A stretch of 64,000 bases of DNA from Ruminococcaceae bacterium UBA3751. GTDB lineage: Bacteria > Bacillota > Clostridia > Oscillospirales > Acutalibacteraceae. This document shows, piece after piece, positions 25,443 to 34,183 of the stretch. Location of the stretch: assembly GCA_002371215.1 (NCBI GenBank), contig DFGL01000027.1, positions 12,097 to 76,096 on the forward strand, written 5' to 3'. How positions within the stretch are numbered: the first letter of the stretch is position 1; every line of letters starts with the position of its first letter. A model generated the notes under the pieces. That model did not search any database and had not been told where the DNA came from. It was given only the letters and a program-made list of their open reading frames with translations. The position numbers and the translations under genes were made by a program.

Positions 25443-25584
25443 TATTTTCTCCTCCGAACAGCGCCGCGTTATCAAGATAATACCCTGAGCGTATATAGTC
25501 ATACGGATTTGTTGAGCGGCTTTTCTGCTCCGTTTTTTCGTATTTGCCGAAAACATCGGTTAAGCTAACAATCGTGTACAGCAC
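25348..25584 (-). CDS. ylzJ: YlzJ-like small protein
   Basis: A 78-codon frame starts at GTG 25584, overlapping the tepA 3' end by 20 bp. The start LYTIVSLTDVF and the STNPYDYI segment match my memory of Bacillus YlzJ (ILYT...VFP and STNP.HYL). The position between tepA and spoIIIE is also the YlzJ position. The frame overlaps the start of the UppP-like gene by 95 bp, which is unusual. Either the true protein is extended at its C-terminus or a later insertion of the UppP-like gene changed the ending. Function unknown; the GTG start and length are uncertain. Confidence 0.55.
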   Translation of the reverse strand: MLYTIVSLTDVFGKYEKTEQKSRSTNPYDYIRSGYYLDNAALFGGENNVNYNCDISGHITGYNVYNSRKPERSFLNLP

Positions 25585-26272
25585 CGCTATCCCCCTCAAT
25601 TTCATCATTAAGAAATTCAAGCGCGTCCGAAAGCCCGCCGAGCTCATCAATAAGCCCGCATTTAACAGCCTCCTCGCCGTCAAGAACAGTTCCCACGTCC
25701 ATTATAAGCTCGCCCGTTTTCATCATAAGAGAGCGGAAGCGCTTTTCGCTGATTTTAGAATTATTCTCAACGAACTTAACAATTCTGTCCTGCATTTTTT
25801 CAAAATAAGACAGAGTCTGAGGAACGCCGAGAACCGTTCCGTTCATTCTGACGGGGTGAACGGTCATTGTGGCGCTCGGAACTATAAAGCTCCTTTTACA
25901 GCTCACTGCGAGCGGAACGCCGATTGAATGGCCGCCGCCGAGGACGAGAGACGCGGTGGGCGTTTTCATAGTTGAAAGAAGCTCGGCAATGGCAAGCCCC
26001 GCTTCAACGTCGCCGCCTACGGTATTGAGGATAATAAGAAGCCCCTCAATATCCCTGCTCTCCTCTATAGCAACGAGCTGGGGAATAACGTGCTCGTATT
26101 TAGTTGTTTTATTCTGGCTCGGAAGGATAAAGTGCCCCTCAATCTGACCGATAACGGTAAGGCAGTGGATAAAATGCCCGTCCTTTTTAACGGTGATTGA
26201 GCCCGTTTCAAATTCGGAGCGGCGCTCCTCCTCGCCTTCAATGTTTTCATTTTCTTCAGCTTTTTCGCACAT
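25565..26272 (-). CDS. tepA: ClpP-fold serine protease, TepA-like
   Basis: The 235-residue protein has the ClpP/crotonase fold. LLIILNTVGGDVEAGLAIAE is the ClpP oxyanion-loop pattern, GGGHSIGVPLA holds the likely nucleophilic serine, and TMTVHPVRM holds the likely histidine. The short acidic N-terminus (ENENIEGEEER) has no signal peptide. It matches the translocation-enhancing protein TepA (YmfB) of Bacillus, whose gene also lies just before ylzJ and spoIIIE. A role in signal-peptide turnover or forespore development is known only for relatives. It is first in the operon with a promoter at 26327-26355. Confidence 0.85.
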   Translation of the reverse strand: MCEKAEENENIEGEEERRSEFETGSITVKKDGHFIHCLTVIGQIEGHFILPSQNKTTKYEHVIPQLVAIEESRDIEGLLIILNTVGGDVEAGLAIAELLSTMKTPTASLVLGGGHSIGVPLAVSCKRSFIVPSATMTVHPVRMNGTVLGVPQTLSYFEKMQDRIVKFVENNSKISEKRFRSLMMKTGELIMDVGTVLDGEEAVKCGLIDELGGLSDALEFLNDEIEGDSGAVHDC

Positions 26273-26326
26273 ATAAACACCTCAAAAAAAGTATGCCCGA
26301 AAAAAGCAGAATTTTACACATCTTAT

Positions 26327-26355
26327 ATTTTAACATTAATTTAAAAAAAATTCAA
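26327..26355 (-). promoter_or_regulatory. Promoter of the tepA-ylzJ-spoIIIE operon
   Basis: TTGAAT and TAAAAT are 17 bp apart on the minus strand, about 55 bp before tepA. All following genes to comFC overlap or lie within about 20 bp. Confidence 0.5.
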
Positions 26356-26370
26356 TATATATTATAAAAA

Positions 26371-26397
26371 TAAAATAACGGGGCAAAAACGCCCCGT
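26371..26397 (-). terminator. Terminator of the beta-helix protein gene
   Basis: ACGGGGC, loop, GCCCCGT, then TTATTTTATT on the minus strand. The A-rich other side could make it act in both directions. Confidence 0.8.
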
Positions 26398-26408
26398 ATT
26401 TTGTGTTT

Positions 26409-29354
26409 CTATCTGATTTTTACTTTAACGGTTTTTGAAAGTCCGTTCTGTGTATAAACGTATATTTTAACGCTGCCCTTTTTCTTTGCTTTGATATTGC
26501 CCTTCTTGTCTACGGTTGCAATCTTCTTATTGCTGCTCTCGTAGCGGAATTTGGCAATATGGGTTGCAACCTTGCCTTTAGTCTTAAGCGTTGCTTTGAT
26601 TTTTGCTTTTTTACCTTTTTTCAAATTGAGCTTGCTCTTTTTGATTTTAATTCCCGTCGGGTTGCCTTTTTTACCGCCCGGGGTTGCGCAGTGCACTGAT
26701 TTGGATTTGCTCATTATCCTGTTTCCCGCGGCAGTCTTTTTGTAAGCTACTACAATGTACTTGTAATACTTGCCCTTTTTGAGCTTCTTAAAGGTTTTCT
26801 TTACCGTTTTGGGATTTGTTACGGTTGCAAGGCGGGTCATATTCTGACCGCAGGGAGCGCCGTAAATGATATAGCCGCTCGCGCCGTTTACTCTTTTCCA
26901 TTTCAGCGTTATCGACTTTTTCTTTGAGGTCGCTTTAAGCATTAAGCGCTGATATTCCGCGCCCGCAACGTCTTTTTTATCCGTATTGGTTTTCTTAATC
27001 GCCTGCTCCGCCTTTTCCTCGGTCTGCATTGCCGCCTCCTCGGGAGTCAGAACGGGAGCGGGAGTCGGTGTCGGCGCAGGTGTCGGAGTCGGTGCGGGAG
27101 TCGGCTCTTTGTAATCGGGATTTGCCGCGCCGCAGCGCTTGCACACCTTTTCGTTGTCGCCGAAATCGTGTATAGCTGTTACTTTTGTTATTCCCACAGC
27201 GCCGCCTTCTGCGACCAGTCCGCTGTATGAAGGCTCTCCGTTGATAATTAACGGTGTTTCAGTCTTTGGAAATGCGTACCCGTAGTCGGTAGCAACCGTA
27301 ACCATCACGTAATAGCTTTTATCTCCTTCAAGCGTTCCGATAAACGGCTCGCCATTAATATCGTATTCTGATTTTGTTGTCCAGTTAGCCATTGCACGGC
27401 AGTGTGAGTTCTCGGGAAGGGTAATATTTGGTTGGTTGGTTTGGTTGTCCCAATCCCAATTATTAAAGTTATCTTTTTGCGTTGTTGTAACAGTTTTGCA
27501 AAGCGGTGCAACTATCTCAACATCAGGCACAGCAGGCAGCAACTTATACATCGGACGATAGATTTCCAAACCATCCCCGGTGATTTTTGTTGTTCTGACA
27601 ACCGAAGAATCAACTGAAAGAGCCAATATAGAATCATATTCTGTCATTGGTTTGGAGGTAAACATCTGGATTTCTCTGTATCCATCTTTGGCAAATATTG
27701 TCATCGTGCGATAGGCGTCTTCGCCATAATTATTATTTATTATTTTTTCCACAGTATCGCCAACATCACCTGTGAGAACTATCGGCTCCATTAAATCCAC
27801 CCCGTCAGGAGAAGAAAAATGCATCGTTAAGGTCGGATTTGCCCAGCGGTACTTAACGGATGTTTCATCGGTTATGCTTACATTTACTGCGCTGCCGGGC
27901 ATAAGCGTTACAGTATCGTTGTCCCCAACTGTAATATCATAACCGTCAAAATATTTTCCTTTAGGAGCTTTCACGGTGCTTTCGTCAGGGCTTTGGGGAA
28001 CGGTATCGCCTAAAAGGACACTCAGTTCGGCGTCTTCAAAAACGCTCTGTGAAGCAAGCCAATTGTCACCAATTGTTCCGCCATTGGAGTTAAAATAAAC
28101 CGTATATTTGGGGATTGCCTGTATTTCTACTTCTCCGTCAGCGTTTTTATAAGGCTTGTAGCCTTGCTGGTTGGCGAAAAAGAACTTTGACAGCTCGTCG
28201 TTTTCATGATAGGTATTAAATCCACTCGTCACCACCCCGGTGCCGTGCGAGCTGATACCTATTGAGGCGCCGTCTTCCAGGGCCCCCGTAAGATTGACAG
28301 TCCAGTTTCCGTAAGCGGGCTGGACGTCCACATCGTTTGCGGTGCTTACCTCGGTAGCGGTATTAAGGCAGTAGTTGTCCTTGATGACGGGACTTCCTTT
28401 TACATAAAAGCCCGTGCCCCAAACGGCAACGCCGCCGCCGCGTTCATGCGTATAATAATTACTACTATACTCTACATAGTTACCTGTAATGCTACCGCCG
28501 TTGAGGTAGAACTTAAAATCGTTGCCTATATAGACGCCGCCGCCACAGTGGTCGTTTTTTGTGTAATTCAGTGTGATGGTTCCACCGTTCATTGTGAATG
28601 TTCCTTGACCTCCAACGCCACCGCCGTTATAGTATGAAAAGTTTTCAGAGAGCAGACCGCCGTTCATCACAAACGTACAGCCGGATTTCACAACAGAAAC
28701 ACCGCCGCCAAAACTGTTTGCAATATTTTTGCTGATTTCACCATCCTCCAGAATAAAACTGCCTGCATAGACGGCAACGCCGCCGCCTTCATAAGATGAA
28801 TAGTTGCTTTCGATTTTTCCGCCGTACATATTGAAGGCGCCGTTTCCGTTTACAAATACGCCGCCGCCGTTGTCGGTGCAGCGATTGTTGCATATAGAAC
28901 CCCCGTACAGATTCAGGGTTCCTCCCATAACACATAAACCGCCGCCGGTATAAATACCGCTGACGCTGGAAGTTGTCGTGTAGCCTCCGGTAATTTTTCC
29001 GTTTTCTCCGCTGTCTATGATATTCAGCGTACCTTCTACGCGCATAACGTATCCGTGCTTTTGTTTAGCGGTAAGATTTTTGTTTACCTCAAAGCCGTTT
29101 AAATCCAGAGTGACGGTTACGCCGCTCGGGACGGTCAGGATACTGCTATCGTTCTTTACAGTATCAGTCACGTCCTCGCCGAGCGTGATACAGCCGCCGA
29201 GCGCCATTTTTTCTTTCAGCGCGGACCAGCTGTAAACTACCCACGGGCTATCCTCTGTTCCGCTGCCCGTTGTTGGGGTTTCGCTTTCGGCAAAGACGGG
29301 AGTTGCCGAAAGAAGAAAGATTATCGCTAATAAAAATGCTGTCAATTTTTTCAT
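26409..29354 (-). CDS. Secreted right-handed beta-helix protein with fibronectin-III and Ig-like domains
   Basis: The protein has 981 residues from the ATG at 29354 with AAAGGA upstream. A signal peptide (MKKLTAFLLAIIFLLSATPVFA) is clear. Residues of about 60-400 carry turns such as GGGVFVNGNGAFNMYGG spaced about 20-30 apart, a polymorphic beta-helix. A beta-rich middle region and a Pro/Thr linker (TPAPTPTPAPTPTPAP) follow. Then comes a fibronectin-III domain (ITLKWKRVNGASGYIIY) and a C-terminal bacterial Ig-like domain (IATVDKKGNIKAKKKGSVKI), both very rich in lysine. There is no LPXTG; the basic tail domains may bind the wall by charge. It is probably a cell-surface glycan-binding or adhesion protein. 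It has its own promoter and terminator. Confidence 0.85.
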   Translation of the reverse strand: MKKLTAFLLAIIFLLSATPVFAESETPTTGSGTEDSPWVVYSWSALKEKMALGGCITLGEDVTDTVKNDSSILTVPSGVTVTLDLNGFEVNKNLTAKQKHGYVMRVEGTLNIIDSGENGKITGGYTTTSSVSGIYTGGGLCVMGGTLNLYGGSICNNRCTDNGGGVFVNGNGAFNMYGGKIESNYSSYEGGGVAVYAGSFILEDGEISKNIANSFGGGVSVVKSGCTFVMNGGLLSENFSYYNGGGVGGQGTFTMNGGTITLNYTKNDHCGGGVYIGNDFKFYLNGGSITGNYVEYSSNYYTHERGGGVAVWGTGFYVKGSPVIKDNYCLNTATEVSTANDVDVQPAYGNWTVNLTGALEDGASIGISSHGTGVVTSGFNTYHENDELSKFFFANQQGYKPYKNADGEVEIQAIPKYTVYFNSNGGTIGDNWLASQSVFEDAELSVLLGDTVPQSPDESTVKAPKGKYFDGYDITVGDNDTVTLMPGSAVNVSITDETSVKYRWANPTLTMHFSSPDGVDLMEPIVLTGDVGDTVEKIINNNYGEDAYRTMTIFAKDGYREIQMFTSKPMTEYDSILALSVDSSVVRTTKITGDGLEIYRPMYKLLPAVPDVEIVAPLCKTVTTTQKDNFNNWDWDNQTNQPNITLPENSHCRAMANWTTKSEYDINGEPFIGTLEGDKSYYVMVTVATDYGYAFPKTETPLIINGEPSYSGLVAEGGAVGITKVTAIHDFGDNEKVCKRCGAANPDYKEPTPAPTPTPAPTPTPAPVLTPEEAAMQTEEKAEQAIKKTNTDKKDVAGAEYQRLMLKATSKKKSITLKWKRVNGASGYIIYGAPCGQNMTRLATVTNPKTVKKTFKKLKKGKYYKYIVVAYKKTAAGNRIMSKSKSVHCATPGGKKGNPTGIKIKKSKLNLKKGKKAKIKATLKTKGKVATHIAKFRYESSNKKIATVDKKGNIKAKKKGSVKIYVYTQNGLSKTVKVKIR

Positions 29355-29395
29355 AGTTTCAAATCCTTTCAAAAATTAATTAAATCGCTATATTT

Positions 29396-29424
29396 ATAAT
29401 ATCACAATTTGCTTGTTTTGTAAA
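29396..29424 (-). promoter_or_regulatory. Promoter of the beta-helix protein gene
   Basis: TTTACA and TATTAT with 17 bp spacing on the minus strand. Confidence 0.45.
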
Positions 29425-29458
29425 GTTTTACAGAGTTTTAATATATAATAAATAATGT

Positions 29459-29487
29459 TTTACATATCAACTAAAATATGGTATAAT
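29459..29487 (+). promoter_or_regulatory. Promoter of the FemX-like gene
   Basis: TTTACA and perfect TATAAT with 17 bp spacing. The ribosome site CAAGGAG lies 7 nt before the start codon. Confidence 0.6.
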
Positions 29488-29517
29488 GATATTTAATGTA
29501 ATTCAAGGAGTAAAGCT

Positions 29518-30555
29518 ATGATTGAAAGAGTTAATAAAGAAAACTTAGACGAATACGAAGCATTTATCAAGCGCCATCCGAAGGGACTTTTTCAGCACTC
29601 TTCAAAATGGGCGAAGGTTAAATCCGCCTGGAAATGGGAAGCGGTTATGCTCAAGGATGATAACGATGAAATCAAGGGCGCCGCTGCGGTTTTAATCCGC
29701 TCAATCCCCGTAATCGGCAATTCGCTTATGTATGCCTGCAGAGGTTTCGTTGCGGACGAGGACGATTTTGAAACCTTTGACGCGCTGTTTGACGCGCTGC
29801 TTAAAATCGGCAAGGATTACAAGGCTTACTGCCTTAAGATTGACCCTGAAATCGTTATTGAAAACGAGGCGTACAAAAAACACCTTATTGAAAAGGGATT
29901 TATTGAGCTCAACCCCGGATGTATGGACTTTGAAAACGTTCAGCCGCGCTTTGTTTACTGCTTTGATTATAACGGTATGACTGAGGACGAGCTTATGCTC
30001 ACCTTTAAGAGCGATTACCGTAACAGAATAAGAAAAGCGCCGAGAAAGGGCGTTGAGGTTAAGGTTTGCGGCAAGGAAGCGCTTGACGATTTTGTTCGCA
30101 TTATGGCCGAAACGGGCGAGCGCGACGGATTTTCAACGAGGCCGAAATGGTACTTTGAAAAAATCCTTGACTGCATGACTGACGACGCAAGGCTTTATAT
30201 GGCTTACTATAACGGAGAAGCTATCGCGGGTACGCTTGCTATCAAATGGGGCGAAAACGTTATGAAATATCAGTACGGCGCCTCATCAAACTCACACAGA
30301 AACGTATACCCGAACTACGCTCTGCAGTGGGCTATGATGCAGTGGGGTATGGAATGTAACTGTAAGGTTTACGATTTCGGCGGCATCAGCGGCGACTGCC
30401 AGAATCCCGATAATCCGCACTACGGATTATGGCGCTTCAAGCACGGATTCGGCGGTTATATGAAGGAATTTATAGGCGAGTTTGACTACGTTATTAACAA
30501 GCCTGTTTATAAGATGTACAATATAGGTACTGAGGTTTTAAAAAAGATAAGGTAA
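29518..30555 (+). CDS. FemABX-type peptidoglycan interpeptide-bridge aminoacyltransferase
   Basis: The 345-residue protein has two GNAT-like halves. GLFQHSSKWAKVKSAWKWEA, AYCLKIDPE and YRNRIRKAPRKGVEV are typical of the first and central parts of FemX/FemA proteins. GTLAIKWGENVMKYQYGASS, YALQWAMMQWGME and YDFGGISGD are typical of the C-terminal half. The family adds an amino acid from aminoacyl-tRNA to the lysine or diaminopimelate side chain of lipid II. The added residue cannot be predicted here. The coiled-coil arm seen in FemA is not present, as in FemX. It precedes an alanine racemase gene, consistent with a cell-wall role. Confidence 0.9.
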   Translation: MIERVNKENLDEYEAFIKRHPKGLFQHSSKWAKVKSAWKWEAVMLKDDNDEIKGAAAVLIRSIPVIGNSLMYACRGFVADEDDFETFDALFDALLKIGKDYKAYCLKIDPEIVIENEAYKKHLIEKGFIELNPGCMDFENVQPRFVYCFDYNGMTEDELMLTFKSDYRNRIRKAPRKGVEVKVCGKEALDDFVRIMAETGERDGFSTRPKWYFEKILDCMTDDARLYMAYYNGEAIAGTLAIKWGENVMKYQYGASSNSHRNVYPNYALQWAMMQWGMECNCKVYDFGGISGDCQNPDNPHYGLWRFKHGFGGYMKEFIGEFDYVINKPVYKMYNIGTEVLKKIR

Positions 30556-30564
30556 ATCAAAAAA

Positions 30565-30690
30565 CAATCCCTCCGTCGCGCAGAGCGCGCCACCTCCCTT
30601 TACACAAGGGAGGCAAAAAGGAAGATTGTACACCTCATCCGTCGGCTGCGCCGACACCTTCCCCTCAAGGGGAAGGCTAAAAGGAAGATT
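30565..30690. repeat. Two-module palindromic interspersed repeat
   Basis: The first module has CCTCCCTT-TACAC-AAGGGAGG. The second has GTCGGC-TGC-GCCGAC and CCTTCCCCT-CAA-GGGGAAGG. Each module ends with AAAAGGAAGATT, and the second copy of that sequence serves as the ribosome site of alr. This looks like a REP-type palindromic repeat of the kind common in gut Clostridia genomes; copies elsewhere in the genome cannot be checked from this window. Confidence 0.75.
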
Positions 30691-30692
30691 AT

Positions 30693-31766
30693 ATGAGCAG
30701 ATACGTTATTGATAAAAAAGGACTCGATGATAACATTGAGCTGATAAAGAAAAAGGCGGGCGTTCCCCTTATCGGAGTTGTTAAGGGCAACGGCTACGGC
30801 TTCGGCATTAAGGAATTTACGCTTGTTCTAAAGGAGCACGGGATTAAAACCTTTGCCGTTACCGAGGTTACGGACGTTCCCGTTTTAAAGGAAATACTCG
30901 AAGGCGAGGACATCCTCGTTATGCGCTCAACGGCTGTTGAAAGCGAGGCGAGAATTATCGCCGAAAACGGCTGTATTGCAACAATCGGTTCGCTTGAGGC
31001 GGCTGAAACTATGAGCAGAATTTCAAAAGAGCTCGGCGTTACAACCAGGTGCCACCTTAAGATTGACACGGGAATGGGAAGATACGGCTTTATGCCCTCC
31101 GAGGTTGAAAACGCGATAAGCTGCTACTCCCTGCCAAACCTTGAATTCATCGGCGCATACACGCATTTTTCTTCAGCGTTCAGAAACAGAGAGCTTACTA
31201 AAGCTCAGCTCGTTATGTTTAAAGATACGATGGAGCAGGTTAAGAAGGCGGTGGGCGAGGTTGGAACGCTGCACTGCGCCAACTCCCCCGCTCTGCTTAA
31301 CGTTGAGGACGTTTGCCTTGATTCCGTACGAATCGGCTCGGCATTTACGGGCAGAGTTATAACGACGAGCAAAATCGGGCTCAACAGACTCGGCTCGCTT
31401 GAGGCGGAGGTTGTTGAGGTCAAGACCGTACCCGCGGGCTACAAGGTTGGCTACAACGGAACCTACACAACAAAGAGAGAAACAAAAATAGCCATAGTAC
31501 CCATAGGGCACTATGACGGCTTCGGACTCGGCAAGGAGAAGGAGCAATACGATTTAAGATATATTCTGAGCGTTATTAAGAGATTTCTTAATAAAAAGCA
31601 GATGTACGTGAGAATTAACGGCGAGATGCACTACGTTATCGGCGGAATAGGGCTTTCCCACACCGCGGTTGACGTAACGGGAACGGACATCAAGGCGGGA
31701 GACCTCGCGAGCGTTGATATTTCTCCGCTTATGGTTAACCCGAGAATTGAAAGAATTTATAAATAG
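30693..31766 (+). CDS. alr: Alanine racemase
   Basis: The 357-residue PLP enzyme makes D-alanine for the cell wall. The PLP lysine is in GVVKGNGYGFG near residue 40. The substrate-phosphate loop appears as LKIDTGMGRYGF, and the catalytic tyrosine region as VGYNGTYTTKRETK, followed by IVPIGHYDGFG. The usual KANAYGHG is altered to KGNGYGFG, which is typical of more distant family members; another amino-acid racemase role, such as serine, cannot be excluded. A C-terminal beta domain is complete. The ribosome site comes from the preceding repeat. Confidence 0.85.
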   Translation: MSRYVIDKKGLDDNIELIKKKAGVPLIGVVKGNGYGFGIKEFTLVLKEHGIKTFAVTEVTDVPVLKEILEGEDILVMRSTAVESEARIIAENGCIATIGSLEAAETMSRISKELGVTTRCHLKIDTGMGRYGFMPSEVENAISCYSLPNLEFIGAYTHFSSAFRNRELTKAQLVMFKDTMEQVKKAVGEVGTLHCANSPALLNVEDVCLDSVRIGSAFTGRVITTSKIGLNRLGSLEAEVVEVKTVPAGYKVGYNGTYTTKRETKIAIVPIGHYDGFGLGKEKEQYDLRYILSVIKRFLNKKQMYVRINGEMHYVIGGIGLSHTAVDVTGTDIKAGDLASVDISPLMVNPRIERIYK

Positions 31767-31778
31767 CAAGGTGATAAA

Positions 31779-32102
31779 ATGAGCATTACCGTTAACCTTT
31801 ACTACAGGGGCGAAAACGGCAGCGCAAGGGCTTTTGCAAGAGAGATGGAGGAAGGCGGAACAGCTGATAAAATCAGGGCGGAAAAGGGTAATTTAAGATA
31901 CGATTACTTTTTCCCGATGAACGATGATGAAACCGTTCTTCTCATAGACAGCTGGGAAAACCAGGAGGCGATTGACCTTCACCACGCATCCCCTATGATG
32001 GCGGAAATTGCAAAGCTCCGCGAAAAATACGACCTTCATATGACGGTTGAAAGATATATTTCAGACAACAGTACCGAAGGCGAAAGCTTTATAAGGAAAT
32101 AA
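31779..32102 (+). CDS. Antibiotic biosynthesis monooxygenase (ABM)-domain protein
   Basis: The 107-residue protein has one ABM-type ferredoxin-like domain. SITVNLYYRG is the first strand, ARAFAREMEEGGTADKIRAE the helix, and GNLRYDYFFPMNDDETVLLIDSWENQEA the strand pair with the family's Asp-x-Trp turn. HHASPMMAEI follows. Such small dimers include quinol or heme-linked monooxygenases; the substrate is not predictable. It lies 12 bp after alr and shares its transcript. It was likely cotranscribed by chance rather than by pathway. Confidence 0.8.
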   Translation: MSITVNLYYRGENGSARAFAREMEEGGTADKIRAEKGNLRYDYFFPMNDDETVLLIDSWENQEAIDLHHASPMMAEIAKLREKYDLHMTVERYISDNSTEGESFIRK

Positions 32103-32103
32103 A

Positions 32104-32134
32104 AACAGGGCAGCGTTAAGCTGCCCAATTTTTT
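32104..32134. terminator. Bidirectional terminator between the ABM gene and groEL
   Basis: GGGCAGC-GTTAA-GCTGCCC is followed by AATTTTTTA on plus and TGTTTTT on minus. It serves two converging genes. Confidence 0.88.
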
Positions 32135-32135
32135 A

Positions 32136-33773
32136 TTAATACATTCCGCCGCCTTGTGCTGCCGCCATTGCTGCAGCCTGTGCTGCGTCAGCAGTGGGGT
32201 CCTTGATATCGGTTACAAGGCTTTCGGTTGTAAGCACCATTGAAGCAACGGAAGCTGCGTTCTGGAGCGCTGAACGGGTTACCTTTGCGGGATCAACGAT
32301 ACCTGCTGAAAGCATATCGGCATATTCGTTGGTAGCAAAGTTGAAGCCGTAGCCGTTTTCGCTGTTTTTGATTTTATCAACGATAACTGAGCCTTCAAGG
32401 CCTGCGTTAGCGGCAATCTGGCGAACGGGCTCTTCAAGCGCCTTGAGGACAATCTGAACGCCCGTTTTGAAGTCGGCGTCGTCAGTATCAAGGAGCGCCT
32501 CAACAGCGGGAATAGCGTTAATAAGAGCTACGCCGCCGCCCGCAACGATACCCTCCTCAACTGCTGCCTTTGTAGCTGCGAGAGCGTCCTCAATGCGGAG
32601 CTTCTTTTCCTTCATCTCTGTTTCGGTTGCAGCGCCTACCTTAACAACGGCAACGCCGCCTGCCATCTTTGCAAGCCTTTCCTGAAGCTTTTCTCTGTCA
32701 AAATCAGAGGTTGAGTTTTCAATAGCAGTTCTGATTTGCTGAACTCTTGCCTTGATATCCTCGCTGTCGCCTGCGCCGTCAACGATAATGGTATTTTCCT
32801 TTGTTACCTTAACCTGACGGGCTGTACCGAGCATATCCATTGTTGTATCCTTGAGCTCTAAGCCGAGGTCTGTTGTAATCACCGTACCGCCTGTGAGAAC
32901 GGCGATATCCTGAAGCATATCTTTTCTTCTGTCGCCAAAGCCGGGAGCCTTAACGCAAACGCAGGTAAAGGTACCGCGGAGCTTGTTGAGAAGGATAGTC
33001 TGAAGCGCCTCGCCCTCAACGTCCTCTGCAACGATAACGAGCTTTTTGCCTGACTTAAGAACGCTTTCAAGAAGCGGGAGGATATCCTGAACAGTGCTGA
33101 TTTTTTTATCTGTAATGAGGAGCATAGCGTCGTCAATAACGGCTTCCATCTTATCGGTATCCGTTACCATATAAGGTGAGATATAGCCGCGGTCAAACTG
33201 CATACCCTCAACAACCTCGCAGGTTGTTTCTGCGGTTTTGCTCTCTTCAATAGTTATAACGCCGTCTGCGCTTACCTTTTCCATAGCCTCTGCAATAAGA
33301 GAGCCGATATACTCATCGGAAGCGGAAACGGTTGCTACTCTTGCGATATCGGCGTTATCCTTAACAGCTACGCTGCCGCCCTTAACAGCGTCAACGGCTG
33401 CGTTAACAGCACCTTCAATGCCCTTTTTAACTGCCATCGGGTTTGCGCCCGCAGCAACGTTTTTCATTCCCTCGCGAACGAGAGCCTGAGCGAGAAGGGT
33501 TGCGGTAGTCGTACCGTCGCCCGCGTCGTCGTTGGTCTTTGAGGAAACCTCTCTTACAAGCTGAGCGCCCATATTTTCAAAAGAATCCTCAAGCTCAATT
33601 TCCTTAGCGATTGTAACGCCGTCGTTAGTAATGAGCGGAGCGCCGTATTTCTTATCAAGAACTACGTTTCTGCCCTTGGGACCGAGCGTTATTTTAACTG
33701 TATTTGCAAGCTTATCAATGCCTGCCTGAAGCGCTTTGCGCGCCTCTTCTCCGTAAATTATATCTTTTGCCAT
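32136..33773 (-). CDS. groEL: Chaperonin GroEL
   Basis: This is the 545-residue 60 kDa chaperonin that folds proteins in a double ring with GroES. It is full length with DDAGDGTTTATLLAQ (ATP site), VIDDAMLLITDKKIS in the apical domain, VAGGGVALINA and the short C-terminal GGGMY tail. A CAAGGAGG site precedes ATG 33773. A hairpin repeat lies in the 70-bp gap with groES. It is controlled together with groES from the CIRCE promoter. Confidence 0.98.
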   Translation of the reverse strand: MAKDIIYGEEARKALQAGIDKLANTVKITLGPKGRNVVLDKKYGAPLITNDGVTIAKEIELEDSFENMGAQLVREVSSKTNDDAGDGTTTATLLAQALVREGMKNVAAGANPMAVKKGIEGAVNAAVDAVKGGSVAVKDNADIARVATVSASDEYIGSLIAEAMEKVSADGVITIEESKTAETTCEVVEGMQFDRGYISPYMVTDTDKMEAVIDDAMLLITDKKISTVQDILPLLESVLKSGKKLVIVAEDVEGEALQTILLNKLRGTFTCVCVKAPGFGDRRKDMLQDIAVLTGGTVITTDLGLELKDTTMDMLGTARQVKVTKENTIIVDGAGDSEDIKARVQQIRTAIENSTSDFDREKLQERLAKMAGGVAVVKVGAATETEMKEKKLRIEDALAATKAAVEEGIVAGGGVALINAIPAVEALLDTDDADFKTGVQIVLKALEEPVRQIAANAGLEGSVIVDKIKNSENGYGFNFATNEYADMLSAGIVDPAKVTRSALQNAASVASMVLTTESLVTDIKDPTADAAQAAAMAAAQGGGMY

Positions 33774-33813
33774 AGTATTTAATTGCCTCCTTGTTGATTA
33801 ACGCATTAAACTT

Positions 33814-33835
33814 GGGAGGGCGCAAACCCCCTCCC
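33814..33835. repeat. Hairpin repeat between groES and groEL
   Basis: GGGAGGG, loop, CCCTCCC; the same element type as at 5818-5844. It may stabilise or partly terminate the message. Confidence 0.55.
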
Positions 33836-33843
33836 TTAAAGAA

Positions 33844-34116
33844 TTATTCTACAACTGCAAGAATATCCTTGATTTCAGAGATAGTGTACTCTGTACCGTC
33901 AAGCTTAACCTGAGTTCCCGAATACTTGCTGATAATTACCTTATCGCCTACCTTAACGGTCATAGGGTTTTTCTCCGTACCGGGGCCTACCGCTACGACC
34001 TCCGAAACCTCAGGCTTTTCCTGGGCAGAAGCGGCGAGAATAATTCCCGACGCAGTCGTTTCCTCAGCTTCAACTGATTTAAGCAGAACTCTGTCTGCAA
34101 GCGGTTTAATAGTCAT
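33844..34116 (-). CDS. groES: Co-chaperonin GroES
   Basis: The protein has 90 residues from ATG 34116 with AAGAGGTGAC upstream. A longer frame to 34158 would run into the CIRCE operator and is rejected. The family pattern is complete: IKPLADRVLLKSVEAEETT, the mobile loop ASGIILAASAQEKPE, then VGDKVIISKYSGTQVK. It forms the heptameric lid of GroEL and is the first gene of the operon. Confidence 0.97.
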   Translation of the reverse strand: MTIKPLADRVLLKSVEAEETTASGIILAASAQEKPEVSEVVAVGPGTEKNPMTVKVGDKVIISKYSGTQVKLDGTEYTISEIKDILAVVE

Positions 34117-34151
34117 ATATGTCACCTCTTTAATAATATACGTTTCAGAAA

Positions 34152-34178
34152 TTAGCACTCTATAATCTCGAGTGCTAA
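34152..34178 (-). promoter_or_regulatory. CIRCE operator (HrcA site)
   Basis: A perfect TTAGCACTC, nine bases, GAGTGCTAA inverted repeat lies between the groES promoter and its ribosome site. This is the known HrcA heat-shock operator. Confidence 0.97.
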
Positions 34179-34183
34179 TATAT

